A DNA stretch of 64,000 nucleotides from Strongylocentrotus droebachiensis (taxonomy: Eukaryota > Echinodermata > Echinoidea > Camarodonta > Strongylocentrotidae): NCBI GenBank assembly GCA_035222895.1, contig JAVYIG010000167.1, forward strand, positions 290,501 through 354,500, written 5' to 3'. Under the pieces are notes generated by a model. It worked only from the letters and a program-made list of their open reading frames with translations. It searched no databases and had not been told where the DNA came from. Within the stretch, counting starts at the first letter, position 1. Every line of letters begins with the position of its first letter. The position numbers and the translations under genes are program-made. Shown in pieces: positions 12,690 through 24,056 of the stretch.

Positions 12690-13320
12690 AATTTGGAGAC
12701 GGGCCCCCTCACCTGGTGAAACAAAAAAAAGTGTTCACTACCCCCCCCCCCCTCCCCCCCCCCATGGTTCATTTATTCACCAAAAAAATCCCTAAACATG
12801 AGTCCCATAATTAACAAAACTATCCCTAAACAAGGGTCCTTTTTTAAAAATTTCAAAAATTGTCAAACACCCGAAAATTGTGAAAAATGGGCCTTTATTT
12901 CGAGAAAAAACAACCCAAAATGACCCTTAAAAATGTGTAGGGGGTTAGAGGTTTGAGCGGCACACCCCTGTCCAACAGGGGCAGATCTACGGGGGGGGGG
13001 GTTAGGTGTTTTTTTTACCCCCCCCCCCACCCCCTTGGGCTTGCCTAAAAATAAACCCCAAAAAGATTTTTTTTTTAATTAATGGCGGGGGGGGGGGGTG
13101 GTTTTTTTTTTGTATTGCTTTCTACCCCCCCCCCCCCACCGAAATATTCGTCGGCACGTTTTTCGTTTGGCGAAATGAAGAAGAAAGATATTAGTGCTCA
13201 CAACAGCATGGTTATAGGATGCGATGACGAATAGAATAATCGTCAGGTGATCTCTAGCCCAAAACGTTTCAAAACGTACTTATTACCCCCCCCCCCCCCG
13301 GGGGGGGGGGGGTGATTGTT
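12690..13320. repeat. cluster of G/C homopolymers and hAT-like ends
   Basis: C and G runs of 10-15 bases occur near 12740, 12990, 13018, 13087, 13128 and 13286-13312, the last a C run joined directly to a G run. CAGGGGCAGATCTACGG at about 12976 resembles the hAT-like terminal sequences elsewhere in the window. No clean element boundaries are visible. Confidence 0.5.
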
Positions 13321-13687
13321 TTTCCTCTCTTAGACTGACTGTGTTTTTCGTCGTTAAGTCTTCTAATACCAGTGGTGGGTTTAGGGGGCACTTAATTCTG
13401 GTCCGTGCTTCCCCTCCCCTGTTGTTATATGTGCCCCAATTTTAGACCTGTGTTACTCTTTTTTTTAATTTTGAAGGAAACTGACGGGACCTCCAATTTC
13501 CTTTTTTTCCTTCTATTATTTAATATTTGCTTTTTGCTTTGCTTTCTCATTACGGTAAGTGATATAGTACATTAACAAAAATGTTAAAAATAATTTTTTT
13601 TTTCAAGATTATGGATCTGTCGCCCCAAAGATTTCAACACCACATTAGGGCTAGGCTGCTGCGTTTGACAGCTGACTTGCCTGTCTT

Positions 13688-13710
13688 GTGTGTGTGTGTG
13701 TGTGTGTGTG
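13688..13710. repeat. GT microsatellite
   Basis: Uninterrupted TG dinucleotide run. A second, shorter run lies near 14070-14090. Confidence 0.9.
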
Positions 13711-14154
13711 GTGCTCTCACCTCAGCATTCTTGTGGGGTTTTATGTGCGCTTCACATACCCCTTGTGAGGCATTTTTACTTTGTGGGGTATTTTTTCAGG
13801 ACCCCACAGAGTAAAGTCTTTCAAATGACTGTATATTCGGTGTCCTATGCCCTGCGGGGCATTAGAAGTGGTACCCCATAAATGACATTTTGTGAGCGTG
13901 TGCTAAAACTTGCACACTTTTTTATGGTAACATCGTAAGCACACCGCCGGGTTGTTATCGCCAGGTTGTACCACATACCCCACTAGTAGGGGACCACAAG
14001 GTATATATGGAACGCACAGAAATACCCCACAATCAGGTGCCCCACAAAGGCCCTGATGTGTGAACTGGTGTGTGTGTGTGTGTTGTGTGTGCACTTTGTA
14101 TAAATATGTTATGCGCACTGTTAATTGTAACCGTAAACTGGTGTATATTCTATT

Positions 14155-15467
14155 CAGTCAGACCGCAGCCGGTGCGAAAACCCTCTATTTTACTCAGCAC
14201 GTATGCAAGAATTTACGTGTCTTGCATACGTAATGAGTAGTGCAGACGGTCTTCCCGATCGGCAATTTTTGCCTTTATAATTGTTCATTTCTCATGAAAT
14301 GGGTCTTATTTTAAAGATAAGAAGTTGCACTCTCTATATACTTATATGACAATCATGTTAGATATATTTTGGAAACAGATATTTCGCCTTGAAAAAGGGG
14401 TTTTTCGACGATAAATCTATCTAAAGAGTAGGGCTGATTTTCACATAGAAATCATTCTTGCGTCAAGAAGATGTTATAATCAGCATAAAGCATAAATATT
14501 TTTCTTTACAATGATATCAAAATTATTATATTTTACGCTGTCCCAAAGTCAGGAACCAAAAAAGATCACGCTCATGTTCATGAATAATTAAAAAAAGTAG
14601 TAAATTTTGCCGATGTGATAATAGAGAGTTCTGATTGGTCAACTACGTCAACTACGTCACATATGTTTCGCTTTGGTTTAAATAACATTCTGAATACCTC
14701 ATTTTGGTAACCATGCGTTGTGGTGTGCGCCTGTAATGCACGTGCGCGCAAGCCGCCTTGACAACAATCTAAGGACCCGAGATCAAATACCTCACCTGCC
14801 ATGTAGATGATTCTTTTCTACTATATTTCTTTTTTAATCATTTTTCTATTTGTTTTTCGGCTAGTCGATGGCGCGGCGGAGCTCCCTGGAGTTTAATAAT
14901 CAGTTATGCATTGACATTGCTCAGACGGCGAGCGTGCACGAGTATGAAATCACACAATTTCGCGCTATCATAAAAAGAACAAATTGGTAATTTCCGGGTT
15001 TTTAGGGTCTTAATTACTATGATTATAAAAAGAACATGATTTTGCGTCAATTAGGTTTTGACATATTTTTGATCAGTGACTTTTCATCTTTCGACCGAAT
15101 CTCAAAGTAGACAAATTTATTTTGTCCCAAAGTCAGGAACCAAAAGTGAAATTCCCGGGTCAAAACAGCAGTTGAAATGTTACAAAAATAACGTCAATAA
15201 AAGTTGTGAAAAATTATTGTTTACAAATTGCGAAATATGGCAAATTACATATCAAACTGATGCTGAAAATCTCGAGAGTGACTTTCCGTTGCATGCTGCC
15301 ATGTTCAATGAAGTTAACGACCAAAAACGCAGCTACATGTACACCCCTACAAATCTCACTGAAAAGCGCATGTAAATTCAGCAGACGTAAATGTTATGTG
15401 ATCGCCAGATATCGCTGAGTAAAAATCAGCTTTCAGCCTCATTAACGCGCGCGCTGCGGTCTGACTG
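14155..15467. mobile_element. 1.3-kb element with perfect 15-base terminal inverted repeats
   Basis: CAGTCAGACCGCAGC at 14155 is the exact inverse of GCTGCGGTCTGACTG ending at 15467. Both flanks read TATT, a possible 4-base target duplication. Just inside, CTCTATTTTACTCAGC and GCTGAGTAAAAATCAG form a second imperfect inverse pair. GTCCCAAAGTCAGGAACCAAA occurs twice inside (near 14540 and 15122). No transposase was recognised, so it is presumably non-autonomous; the superfamily is uncertain. Confidence 0.75.
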
Positions 15468-15479
15468 TATTGTTGTGTG

Positions 15480-15878
15480 TTGAGGATACCCCTGGAGCTC
15501 TCGCGATTTATTATTGGATAACAAGTTTTTCACGTGATCCGCACAAGCCATGGCCAGCACACGATAGGTGCCTATTGAGCCAATCAAATGCAGCGTTAGG
15601 ATGGCTTGGTTACGTTAATATCTCGGCAGGCTCGAGCATGCGCGTTCGAGGTTAAATCAGTATAGAATTCTAGATCTAACGTTAGGCTTTAGATTGAGAA
15701 AGCAAACTTTTGATTTTACGAGATAAATTTTACGACTAGTCTATACGATCAGGACGCCAATTTCTTCAGAGACACGAGTCTGCAAATTGTCAACGAGTTC
15801 TTCGGTTCTTCTATAGCTATTTCTTGTTGTTGATTTTATTTTTGAACTTAATTTGCTGCATTCTGCTTGGCCTGCACG
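15480..15878 (+). promoter_or_regulatory. probable promoter and 5' leader of the 15879 exon
   Basis: This is unique sequence between the TIR element and the start codon at 15879, with raised CpG content towards its right end. No TATA box is obvious. The assignment rests only on position and composition. Confidence 0.3.
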
Positions 15879-16061
15879 ATGTGGTGGTTAGAACGCGCTT
15901 CTCAGCATGACGTGGACGGATCGAGTGACACCGAGGACGAGCCGCGGCCGCGCTACTACTTGATCATCAATGGAGAGAGGGCCCGCAGCGCCAAGTCGAA
16001 GGAGTTGTGTGGTCACGTCGTCGCCATTCAACGCAGCGAAGCTGACAACAACGAGGTTGAG
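15879..16061 (+). CDS. probable first coding exon of an unrecognised gene
   Basis: ATG at 15879 opens 61 codons ending in a GAG/GTTAGT donor in phase 0. The peptide starts MWWLERASQHDVDGSSDTED, continues with an acidic stretch, and has a YYLIINGE core followed by Arg/Lys- and Glu-rich sequence. The exon is notably GC- and CpG-rich (GCCGCGGCCGCG near 15943), unlike the surrounding AT-rich repeats, which supports a genuine 5' exon. A phase-0 continuation is possible at 17093-17134. The next clear plus-strand gene starts at 24057, but its first exon would need a phase-1 entry, so a direct splice from here is not supported. I do not recognise the family. Confidence 0.5.
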
Positions 16062-16184
16062 GTTAGTCACAATATAAGCTGTATATAGTCTACATCGAAA
16101 TTTAACTAATGAGATCTACATATGATCTAGAGTTTGTTAGGCATAGACCTAAGTTAGGTCGATCTAGATAGGCCTATAGATCTT

Positions 16185-16779
16185 AGACCGAATTTTCCGT
16201 CTCTTTCGTTCGTTAGCCTCTTATTGGGGTAGGGTCGGCCGGCTCTCTCTTTAGAGACGGAAACCGTCTATACACATTCCCTTGATAACGCCACGGCCAT
16301 TTCAGGTCGTAGCGTTTTGCCCCCCAAATCCCCCAAAATGTCATTTTACCTCGTGCATTTTATATTTTAAATTAGGCCTAGGCTATAATAAATCAGTTCC
16401 ACTTACCAACTTGACTGAAATAATCAGTTTAATAGTCCCTTTTTAGGAATTTATGGGTCAAAATCGAAATCCATGTTGAAAAAGATTTTCAAAATGGATT
16501 TCGATTTTGACCCATAATTTCCTAAAAAGGGACTATTAAACTGATTATTTCAGTCAAGTTGGTAAGTGGAACTGATTTATTATAGCCTAGGCCTAATTTA
16601 CATGTGGATATGCACGAGGTAAAATGACATTTTGGGGGATTTTGGGGGCAAAACGCTACGACCTGAAATGGCCGTGGCGTTATCAAGGGAATGTGTATAG
16701 ACGGTTTCCGTCTCTAAAGAGAGAGCCGACCCTACCCCAATAAGAGGCTAACGAACGAAAGAGACGGAAAATTCGGTCT
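16185..16779. mobile_element. 595-base near-perfect palindrome, probably a fold-back element
   Basis: Arms of about 285 bases begin AGACCGAATTTTCCGTCTC and meet at a loop of under 25 bases near 16480. Only scattered mismatches and small indels separate the arms. TA dinucleotides flank the GACCG ends, as in TA-target miniature elements. A transcript from either strand would form a very long hairpin. It lies about 120 bases after the donor of the 15879 exon, inside what would be that gene's first intron. Confidence 0.85.
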
Positions 16780-17092
16780 ATAGATTTATAGATCTAAGTT
16801 AGACCTAATAATATCGATCTAGACTAGTCTAGTCTAGAAGTAGAAATCTAGTTAAATTGGGAACTTACTTAGATCTAGATCTAGAATCTAGGCCTACTTA
16901 GATAGAATCTAGTCTCTAGGTAGATCTAGGCTAGATCCATAGAAGATCATTAAATGTCCAAATAGATTCCTAAAGGTCATGAGTTTAAATTTGTTATGAA
17001 TAGACTCTAGATCTAACTTTTTTAGAAGTAAAGTTTCTTGTTATTTTTCGGATAAACGTTGATATTAGTATAGAATCTACACTTTTTCACAG

Positions 17093-17134
17093 GTTTCAAA
17101 GCAAACCGCTGCACAATACAAGTGCATACCGATG
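17093..17134 (+). CDS. possible 42-base second exon
   Basis: CTTTTTCACAG precedes GTTTCAAAGCAAACC, and the phase-0 reading continues for 14 codons to a possible ATG/GTGGGT donor. It would extend the 15879 exon peptide with VSKQTAAQYKCIPM. The acceptor is good and the donor only fair; without transcript data this is tentative. Confidence 0.25.
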
Positions 17135-17139
17135 GTGGG

Positions 17140-18180
17140 TTGCGGGCGGGCGCGCGCCTGTGTGAAGTTCTGAAATGTTTGCTGATTTTTCTTTTTTACG
17201 TGTGTGCAATTTCATGCGTGCATCAGTTGTTTGTGTCACCTGTTTAAGCATGACATGTCAAAATCTCCTTGGTGTGACGTAATAATATATATAATATGTA
17301 CATTGCCAATGAACTTAAGTTACGCTTAAGTTGCGCTTAAGTTTTAGTCTAGGCCCTCTCTCACTTGAATTCGAAGCCACTCGAGCGGATCGGCCAATGG
17401 TAGCGCGTAAACTCACTGTATCGCGTTCAATGCGCAAAGTGCAACAATACAACTTTAAACTTTTTTTACAACATCTTTTTTGTCCCGCCTGTTTCACAAA
17501 AGTAGTGTGTAGTGCCATTCTGTACACTAATCCCGCATTGCATTAAGGTTGAGAAAAAAGGTATTTGTAATTTTTTAACATGGGAATTTGCTTTTGGTAA
17601 AATTTAAGCGAAATCTATGATCAAGAAATATTTTTTTTTGGATGAGGAATGTGAAATGTCATGCAAAAATGACTGTGATTAGCGGTTTTTCGCGCATTTA
17701 CCGATACATTGTCTCGTAATGAAATAGAGTCTTTCGGTCACAGTTGAGATCACAACTTTTGTTTTAAAAATAAAGGAAAATAAAGAAATTAAATAAATGA
17801 TTTCTGGGCTTTTAGAATTGGCATAACTTTCTTATTACTGGGGCCAGGGCTAGTAGTATTATGATGAATGAGGCATATCAAATAAAAATTCTTTTTAAGC
17901 TCTGTTTGATGGTATAGGGTGTCTGGAAGATTTTTCAATCTTACCTTTTGGATTGATTCACACCATCATGGTTGGATAATTGAAATCTACTACCGGTATT
18001 CAAAAGAACACATTTCAAATTTCAAGTCTCGATCACCGATGTTTCTATCAAAAGATACATCCCCCCAAAAAAAATCTAGGCAATATTCATCATATTTTTT
18101 GCTCAAAAACTGCATTAAGCGCGATATACAAAGCATGGGGAAGGGTATATTCAAACTGTAATCTTATGTGATCCCTAGGG
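17140..18180. other. non-coding stretch, no gene seen
   Basis: AT-rich sequence with a small GCTTAAGTTGCGCTTAAG repeat near 17325. Open frames are short and lack splice support. Confidence 0.4.
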
Positions 18181-18589
18181 GCTAGCGAAAAAATAAGCAC
18201 ATAGATGTATTCCTTATGGCTGAAGCTACTTAATCATCAGGGGGGTCATTTACCAAAAGTTGATATAATCTCTGAGTTACCATGGAAACAATGTTTAAAT
18301 CGCCGTTTTGATCAAGATATTTGTAGAGTTCTGAGATGCCCTTTTGGGGCATATACAGTGTATGGAGAAAAACCTGCTCTTTCATATGACACCTCATTTC
18401 GTTGTGCATCGCCTTCAGGATCACAAAGAATAAAGGTTTGAATCTTAATTTGGTAATAAAAACCTTTACTCAACGTACATTACAAGATCCTTTAATACCA
18501 GGTACTAAGATACTTTCTGAAAGATTAAAAGCGATTTTGAGCAATATTGTGTCTGTCGATCAAGTATGGTTATTTAAATGATTGAAACA

Positions 18590-19850
18590 TTGGTGAAGCA
18601 ATAAGCTTAAACAATGATATGATTTTTCACGCGTCAAATTTTAATAAACCAGGATATTTAGTTTCACATGTTTTGCTTGGAAAACTACTTTAATAATTCC
18701 TCTGGGTTTTGATCAATGTTAAGTGAATGGGTGAATATACTTTATAGGCCAACTATTAAATGCTCAAAGGTGTGTTTTCAACGGGGGAAATCAACCGGTT
18801 AGTTTAGAGTAGAGCGGGATTAAGACAAGGAGATCCGCTCTCTCCTTATTTATTCATTTTATGTATTTAGTGCCTAACCCATTGCCTACAAATAATTTGG
18901 TCAAGGGTATTCACTTTGGTGAAACGCAAATGAAGCAGATCCTTGATGCAGATGATATGACAATATTTATAAGAGAAAATATAGTCATATAGACTCAATT
19001 TATAGATTGGAGGAAATTCTCAAGAGCTTTAGGATAATATCTGTACTTGATAATTATTAAAATAGAATTGTTTATTTTGCCTCTGGGGCCATCTGTTGGC
19101 TCGACAATTCTTTTTCATTTTGGAAAGGAAGTTAACATTGTAAAAATAATACCGGTAGGTATTTATTTTCACTAGCTCCTGATGTTGCTGAAAACATGAA
19201 TTATAAAGAGATTTTGAGCAAAATTAAGAAATTGTTGAATTAGTGGAAACAAAGAGATCTCACTCTCATTGGAAAAATTCACTTCCTAAAAACATAAGCA
19301 CATTCAAAATTGATTTAAAGGCATCGTTTAACAACGTTAAATCTGAGATGCACGGCTCTACCTGTTATCAGTATCTGTGGTATGGTGTAATATTGAAGCC
19401 CTACAAAAATTGCGCTTCAAAATGATCAAGAAGTGCCTCAAAAAATCAAAAAATCTGTAGTGTTACTGTAGTGTTATGAAAACCGTTTGAAAAACGCTAA
19501 AGGTGGTTTCAATTTCCAATTATAAATATCTTGAAAATCTGACAGGCGATCGGCTTGTAAAAGTTATGGGGTTCCTGACTGACCTAAAGGTTTGTAATTA
19601 TCATATATTGCAGCATAAGCTAAATGATAAATCCAGGATTTTGTTTAAGAATCTGAGACATAGTTACCCAATCCCTTTAAATGTAAGTTCTTTGATTTCG
19701 CTGCCTGAACAGGTTTTCAACAAAATTGATGACATTCGATTTAGCTTTTTATGGCAAGGGAAGGACAAGATAAAAAGAGGTACTTTACAGTATATCTTAA
19801 TTCCAAAGAGGATTGAAAATGCTCTATTTTTGTGAAGGAACAAAGGGTGA
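18590..19850 (+). pseudogene. decayed LINE reverse transcriptase (L1/Tx1-like)
   Basis: A reverse-transcriptase signature GLRQGDPLSPYLFIL is readable from 18817, and a degenerate catalytic box LDADDMTIFI (for YADD) lies near 18942. Downstream, KIDDIRFSFLWQGKDKIKR near 19720-19780 matches the region after the polymerase domain in L1-like elements. Stops and frameshifts break the frame many times, so the copy is dead. The 5' part, endonuclease and clear ends were not found. Confidence 0.75.
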
Positions 19851-20349
19851 TGTGGATCAAAAGACTTGTAACTGGAGACCAGAAAGTGAATTGGAAAAAG
19901 TACCGGTACTTCAAATTTCTACTGAGACAAATTGCAGGAAATTTAATTTTCTATTGTAATTATTTACTAACATGATCAACATACAGTTACTAAGTAACCA
20001 GGAAATGATAACTATATATTTATTTTTTGAGATGAAATATTCTTCAATGATACATGTAGGTACATGTATATATTCATAAGAAAGGAAACACGTATTTTCA
20101 TAAAAATATTTTCTTTTAAAATACCTATCAATTGTACCATATTATATACGAAGAAGGAACATATGATTGAAGTCAGATACATATTTTAGATGTATGGGAC
20201 TAGATGAAGAGAAAATAGCAACGGTTAAAGAAATATGTGCAGACACGTCTGAGGAATGGAAAAACGATTCAAGAAAGCATACTTCAGTTGACTGTCTAAC
20301 AATAGAATTTTTGTTTTCAAACAAAAATTCAATTTGAATCAGTTTGTTT

Positions 20350-20910
20350 GATTAAAGATTAAAGGGCAAGTCCACTAAAAAATAATTACTCTCAATAGAA
20401 GCAGAAAAATCAGACAAACCAATAAAAAAAAGTTAAAGCAAAATCAGATTACTAATAAGAAAGTTATGATTTTTTAAAGACCTGAAATCACATGAAAAAT
20501 TGGCAACTCACTCATGAGTCTGTGACATCATTGCCTCACTATTCACTAAATTTCCAATTTTCCCCTAAAATCACATTACCCCACTACAGCATCCAAGTTA
20601 TATTGATAGTACCTGTAATATATGTTTGTGTGGATGCACTTAATATAAAAAAAAAAAAATCCCCGATAAATCGTGACAAATATGAAATTTCGATAAACTT
20701 TTCAGAAAATAGTTTCAATTCTTTAAAGTTCATTTAAGATTTTGTGAAATGTCATGCACGCAATATGATACAAATCATATAACCTGCGCAAATTAAGGCA
20801 TGGGGAAATCAAGTTTTGAGGGATAAAAAGGGAATTTAATGGGATAAAAATAATATAAGGCTATTGATAAATAGTGAGGTAATGACGTCACAGACTGATA
20901 CCTAACCAAA
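20350..20910. mobile_element. fold-back miniature element fragment
   Basis: The start resembles the family at 22977 (TTAAAGGGCAAGTCCACTA). Inside, GTCTGTGACATCATTGCCTCACTATT near 20518 is inverted near 20868-20900 with a TGACGTCAC centre. The right outer end is not clear. Confidence 0.5.
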
Positions 20911-21239
20911 ATATGCAATTTGTGTAGTGATTTTCTAAGTTCTATCTATAGTTTTTCTTTACAGCGGGAACACTACAGGATGGTAGGTCGAATGGCTCAG
21001 CGTGGTCAGGCTGATGGGGGGGGGGACGGTTGTGGGGCCCAGGATGATGGGTAGCGTACATTATTGGGGTTCGCCTTTTTTCTTTATTTGTTCAGAAAAG
21101 TATGTTTTCTACAAATATTCAGGGCCATGTGGCGTCTCCCCCCCCCCCCCCAATGTGCCCTCACCACAACCGTGGGGATGTCCCCTATCCATTAGTTTGC
21201 TTTCTTATCATTTTGTTAATTGCTTAATTTAATTTTAAT

Positions 21240-22640
21240 TTTGTTATGAATAGCGACCCTCATTTCGATTATGAATAACGACCATCTTCTCGTGTTATGG
21301 ATAGCGACCCTCTTCTCGTATTATGAATAGCGACCCTCTTCTTGTATTATGAACAACGACCCTCTTCTCCTATTATGAAAAGCGACCCTTATTTCATATT
21401 ATGAATAGAGACCCTCTTCTTTTATGAATAATGACCATTATGAATAGCGACCCTCATTCTGCATTATAAATTGCGATCCTCCTGTCATATTATGAAAATC
21501 GACCCTCTTATCGTTTTATGAATAGGGACCCTCTTCTCCTGTTATGAAAAGCGACCCTCTTTTTGTATTGGGAATAGCGACCCTCTTTTCGTGTACCGTA
21601 TACTATGAATAGCGACACTTTTCTAGTATTATAAATAATGAACCCGATTTGAATTATATACAGTGCGTCCCAGAAAAAACGAAACCGAGAAGTATCGATG
21701 TTCTATCATAACTTAATCACAACCATAATTAATGGATGATACATATTTGGAAAGCTTAGAGTCTCCTCTTTTAGTTGATGCTACTCACGTGATGCATATT
21801 TCACGCATGAGTGATTCAAAGCAATTTGAAGGAAGAAAACCAAAAAGTAATTTGGCGGGCGGTATCTGAATTTCGAAGAAAAATTCACATTTCTAGAAAG
21901 TTGAGTTTCTGCCCTTTCATATGACACCTCAATCAGGAAAAATGAGCCAGAAATGACAAAGTTCTGTTTGTTTAAAGTAGTGCTTGCATTTCCATAATGT
22001 TATTAAACGAATTCGTTTTCACTGGCTGCCTGTCGTAACAATAAACGAAATTAACAAAAGACTTAACTCCGTTTCGTTGACAATCAGCCGTAGATGAGAG
22101 TCTTCATGCATGGCTGATTGTCAACGAAACGGAGTTAAGTCTTTTGTCAAATCTGCTTTTTGCTACGGCAGGCACCCAGTGAAAACGAATTCGTTTGTTA
22201 AAATTATGTAAATGTAAGGGCTACTTTAAACAAACAGAACTTTGTTATTCGTGGCTCATTTTTCTTGATTGAGGTATCATATGAAAGAGCAAAAAATGAA
22301 CTTTCTAGAAATGTGAATTTTTCTTTGAAATTCAGATACCGCCCGCCAAATTACTTTTTGGTTTCCTTCCTTCAAGTTGCTTTTAATCACTCATGCGTGA
22401 AATATGCATCACGTACGTGAGTGGCATCAACTGAAAGAGGAGACTCTAAGCTTTCCAAATATGTATCATTAATTAATTATGGTTGTGATTAAGTTATGAT
22501 AAAACATCGATACTTCTTGGTTTCATTTTTTCTGGGACGCACTGTATAGCGACCCTCTTCTTTGATTATGAATAGCGGTCCTTACAAATAATGATCCTTT
22601 CCTCAAGATTTTCTTTTAAATTATGAATAGCGGTCCTAAT
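21240..22640. repeat. TATGAATAGCGACCCT minisatellite interrupted by an element
   Basis: Units of about 24-28 bases with the core ATTATGAATAGCGACCCTCTTCT run from 21240 to 21658 and resume at 22547. The 884-base fold-back element sits between them, so it inserted into an existing array. Confidence 0.85.
21661..22544. mobile_element. 884-base fold-back element with TA target duplication
   Basis: The ends CAGTGCGTCCCAGAAAAAA are inverted with one mismatch, and TA flanks each side (21659-21660, 22545-22546). The arms extend about 400 bases towards an imperfect centre near 22090, with an inner hairpin GACTTAACTCCGTTTCGTTG. TA duplication and structure fit a Tc1/mariner-type miniature element. No coding capacity. 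Confidence 0.85.
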
Positions 22641-22976
22641 GAATAGCCAAGTTGCCCAAACAATGTGCAGTAGCCAGTAGGGTCTACATGTAGATTCAGA
22701 TCTACTGATTATTTATTGATTTCAACATTTGTAGACTTCATACATTATTTGTATAAATTATTCATTAATGATTATTATATGCAAAAATTGAAAACACAAT
22801 GATATTTAGTAGCAGATTATAGATTTGAGAATAATTGTTTTGCTTGTAGACTCTGCTACTACTAGTAGTAGTAGATATAATGGGACCTATTATCAAAAAA
22901 TTCTAATTTGTTATGGAATTAGGCTCAAATAGATTTTTTTTAGTGTCTTGTGAGGCCGAAATACCACATCTCTTAA

Positions 22977-23472
22977 AGGGGAAGTCCACCCTGAACTTAA
23001 GTTGTTTTTAATAAAAGCAGAACAGTGAGAGAAACATATCAGTGAAGGTTTGACGAAAATCCGACAAAGGATACAAAAGTTATGAATTTTTAAAGTTTTA
23101 ATTTTGTGACGTCACATGCGAGCTGCTCTCCTATACGTTGTGTACTGTAAATTCCATAAATTGCCATTTTCTCAGAAAAATAATTATTATTTTACCTGTG
23201 CATTCGATATATTATCAGACACATGCTTTTATACACGCCTCTATGAAATAGATCCATTCCTTCATCAAGAACCATGAAAAGGGGGCAATTTATGGAAATT
23301 ACAGTACACAACATATGGAAGAGCAGCTCGCAAGTGACGTCACAAAATAAAAAATTTAAAAATTCATAACTTCGTTATCCTTTGATGGATTTTCGTCAAA
23401 CCTTCACTAATATGTTTCTCTCATTCTTCTGCTTTTATTTAACCCAACTTAATTTCAGGGTGGACTTCCCCT
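22977..23472. mobile_element. 496-base palindromic element with TTAA flanks
   Basis: The ends AGGGGAAGTCCACCCTGAA are inverted, flanked by TTAA on both sides (22973-22976, 23473-23476). The arms are long and complementary, with GTGACGTCAC near both inner ends. Fragments of the same end (CAGGGTGGACTTCCCCTTTAA) occur near 60083 and 60555. Confidence 0.85.
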
Positions 23473-23476
23473 TTAA

Positions 23477-23842
23477 AGGTAAAGACCAGTATTGGTAACA
23501 CCCCAATTTCAAAAAATGAAATGGAAGCTCTCATTACCAATCATGTGAAAGAATATGTTTTGACTAATACATGATGATATAAAATTTGCCGGGAAACCAC
23601 CTACTAATTCATATATTTGGTAAATTTGTTTCTCCCATGGTCCTGTGAGAGATATAGGGTAGTCCCATATACATCTTTCTGTGTATAGTGCTTGTAACTT
23701 TAGGAAGAATGGGCCAAATTTCTTATCATTTTGATGATTCCAGAACCTTGCAGATGCTAGATGCTAGATGATCAACCTTTTCTGATCGATTCCACAACGT
23801 TTCTTTCACAATTCAATCGCATGACCATAACTGGTCTTTACC
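23477..23842. mobile_element. 366-base element abutting the previous one
   Basis: The ends AGGTAAAGACCAGT and the inverse ACTGGTCTTTACCT border about 366 bases of non-coding sequence with complementary arms. It starts at the TTAA of its neighbour and ends about 215 bases before the first recognised coding exon of the ParB-like gene. Confidence 0.65.
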
Positions 23843-24056
23843 TGTAAGGTTGTTGAAAGAAATATACTGGAAGACTGGATGTGATGTACCATTTTGAATC
23901 ATGTCATGCACATATTGGAAAGTTTGTCTGTTCAGCATTTTACACATCAGTTAAATGGGTTTTACTTGAAGTTGGAAACAAAAAAATTAAAACAAAAATA
24001 TCTTCAAATATTTGAATGCTTCTTTTTTCTTGCTTTATTCAAGATTATCTGTGCAG

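Noticed and set aside
15076..15375. 99-codon open frame
   Set aside because: It lies inside the 1.3-kb TIR element, has no recognisable motif and no splice or promoter support.
18205..18441. 78-codon frame before the LINE relic
   Set aside because: No domain recognised; part of the sequence (CTTTCATATGACACCTCA) recurs in the element at 21661, so it is repeat-derived.
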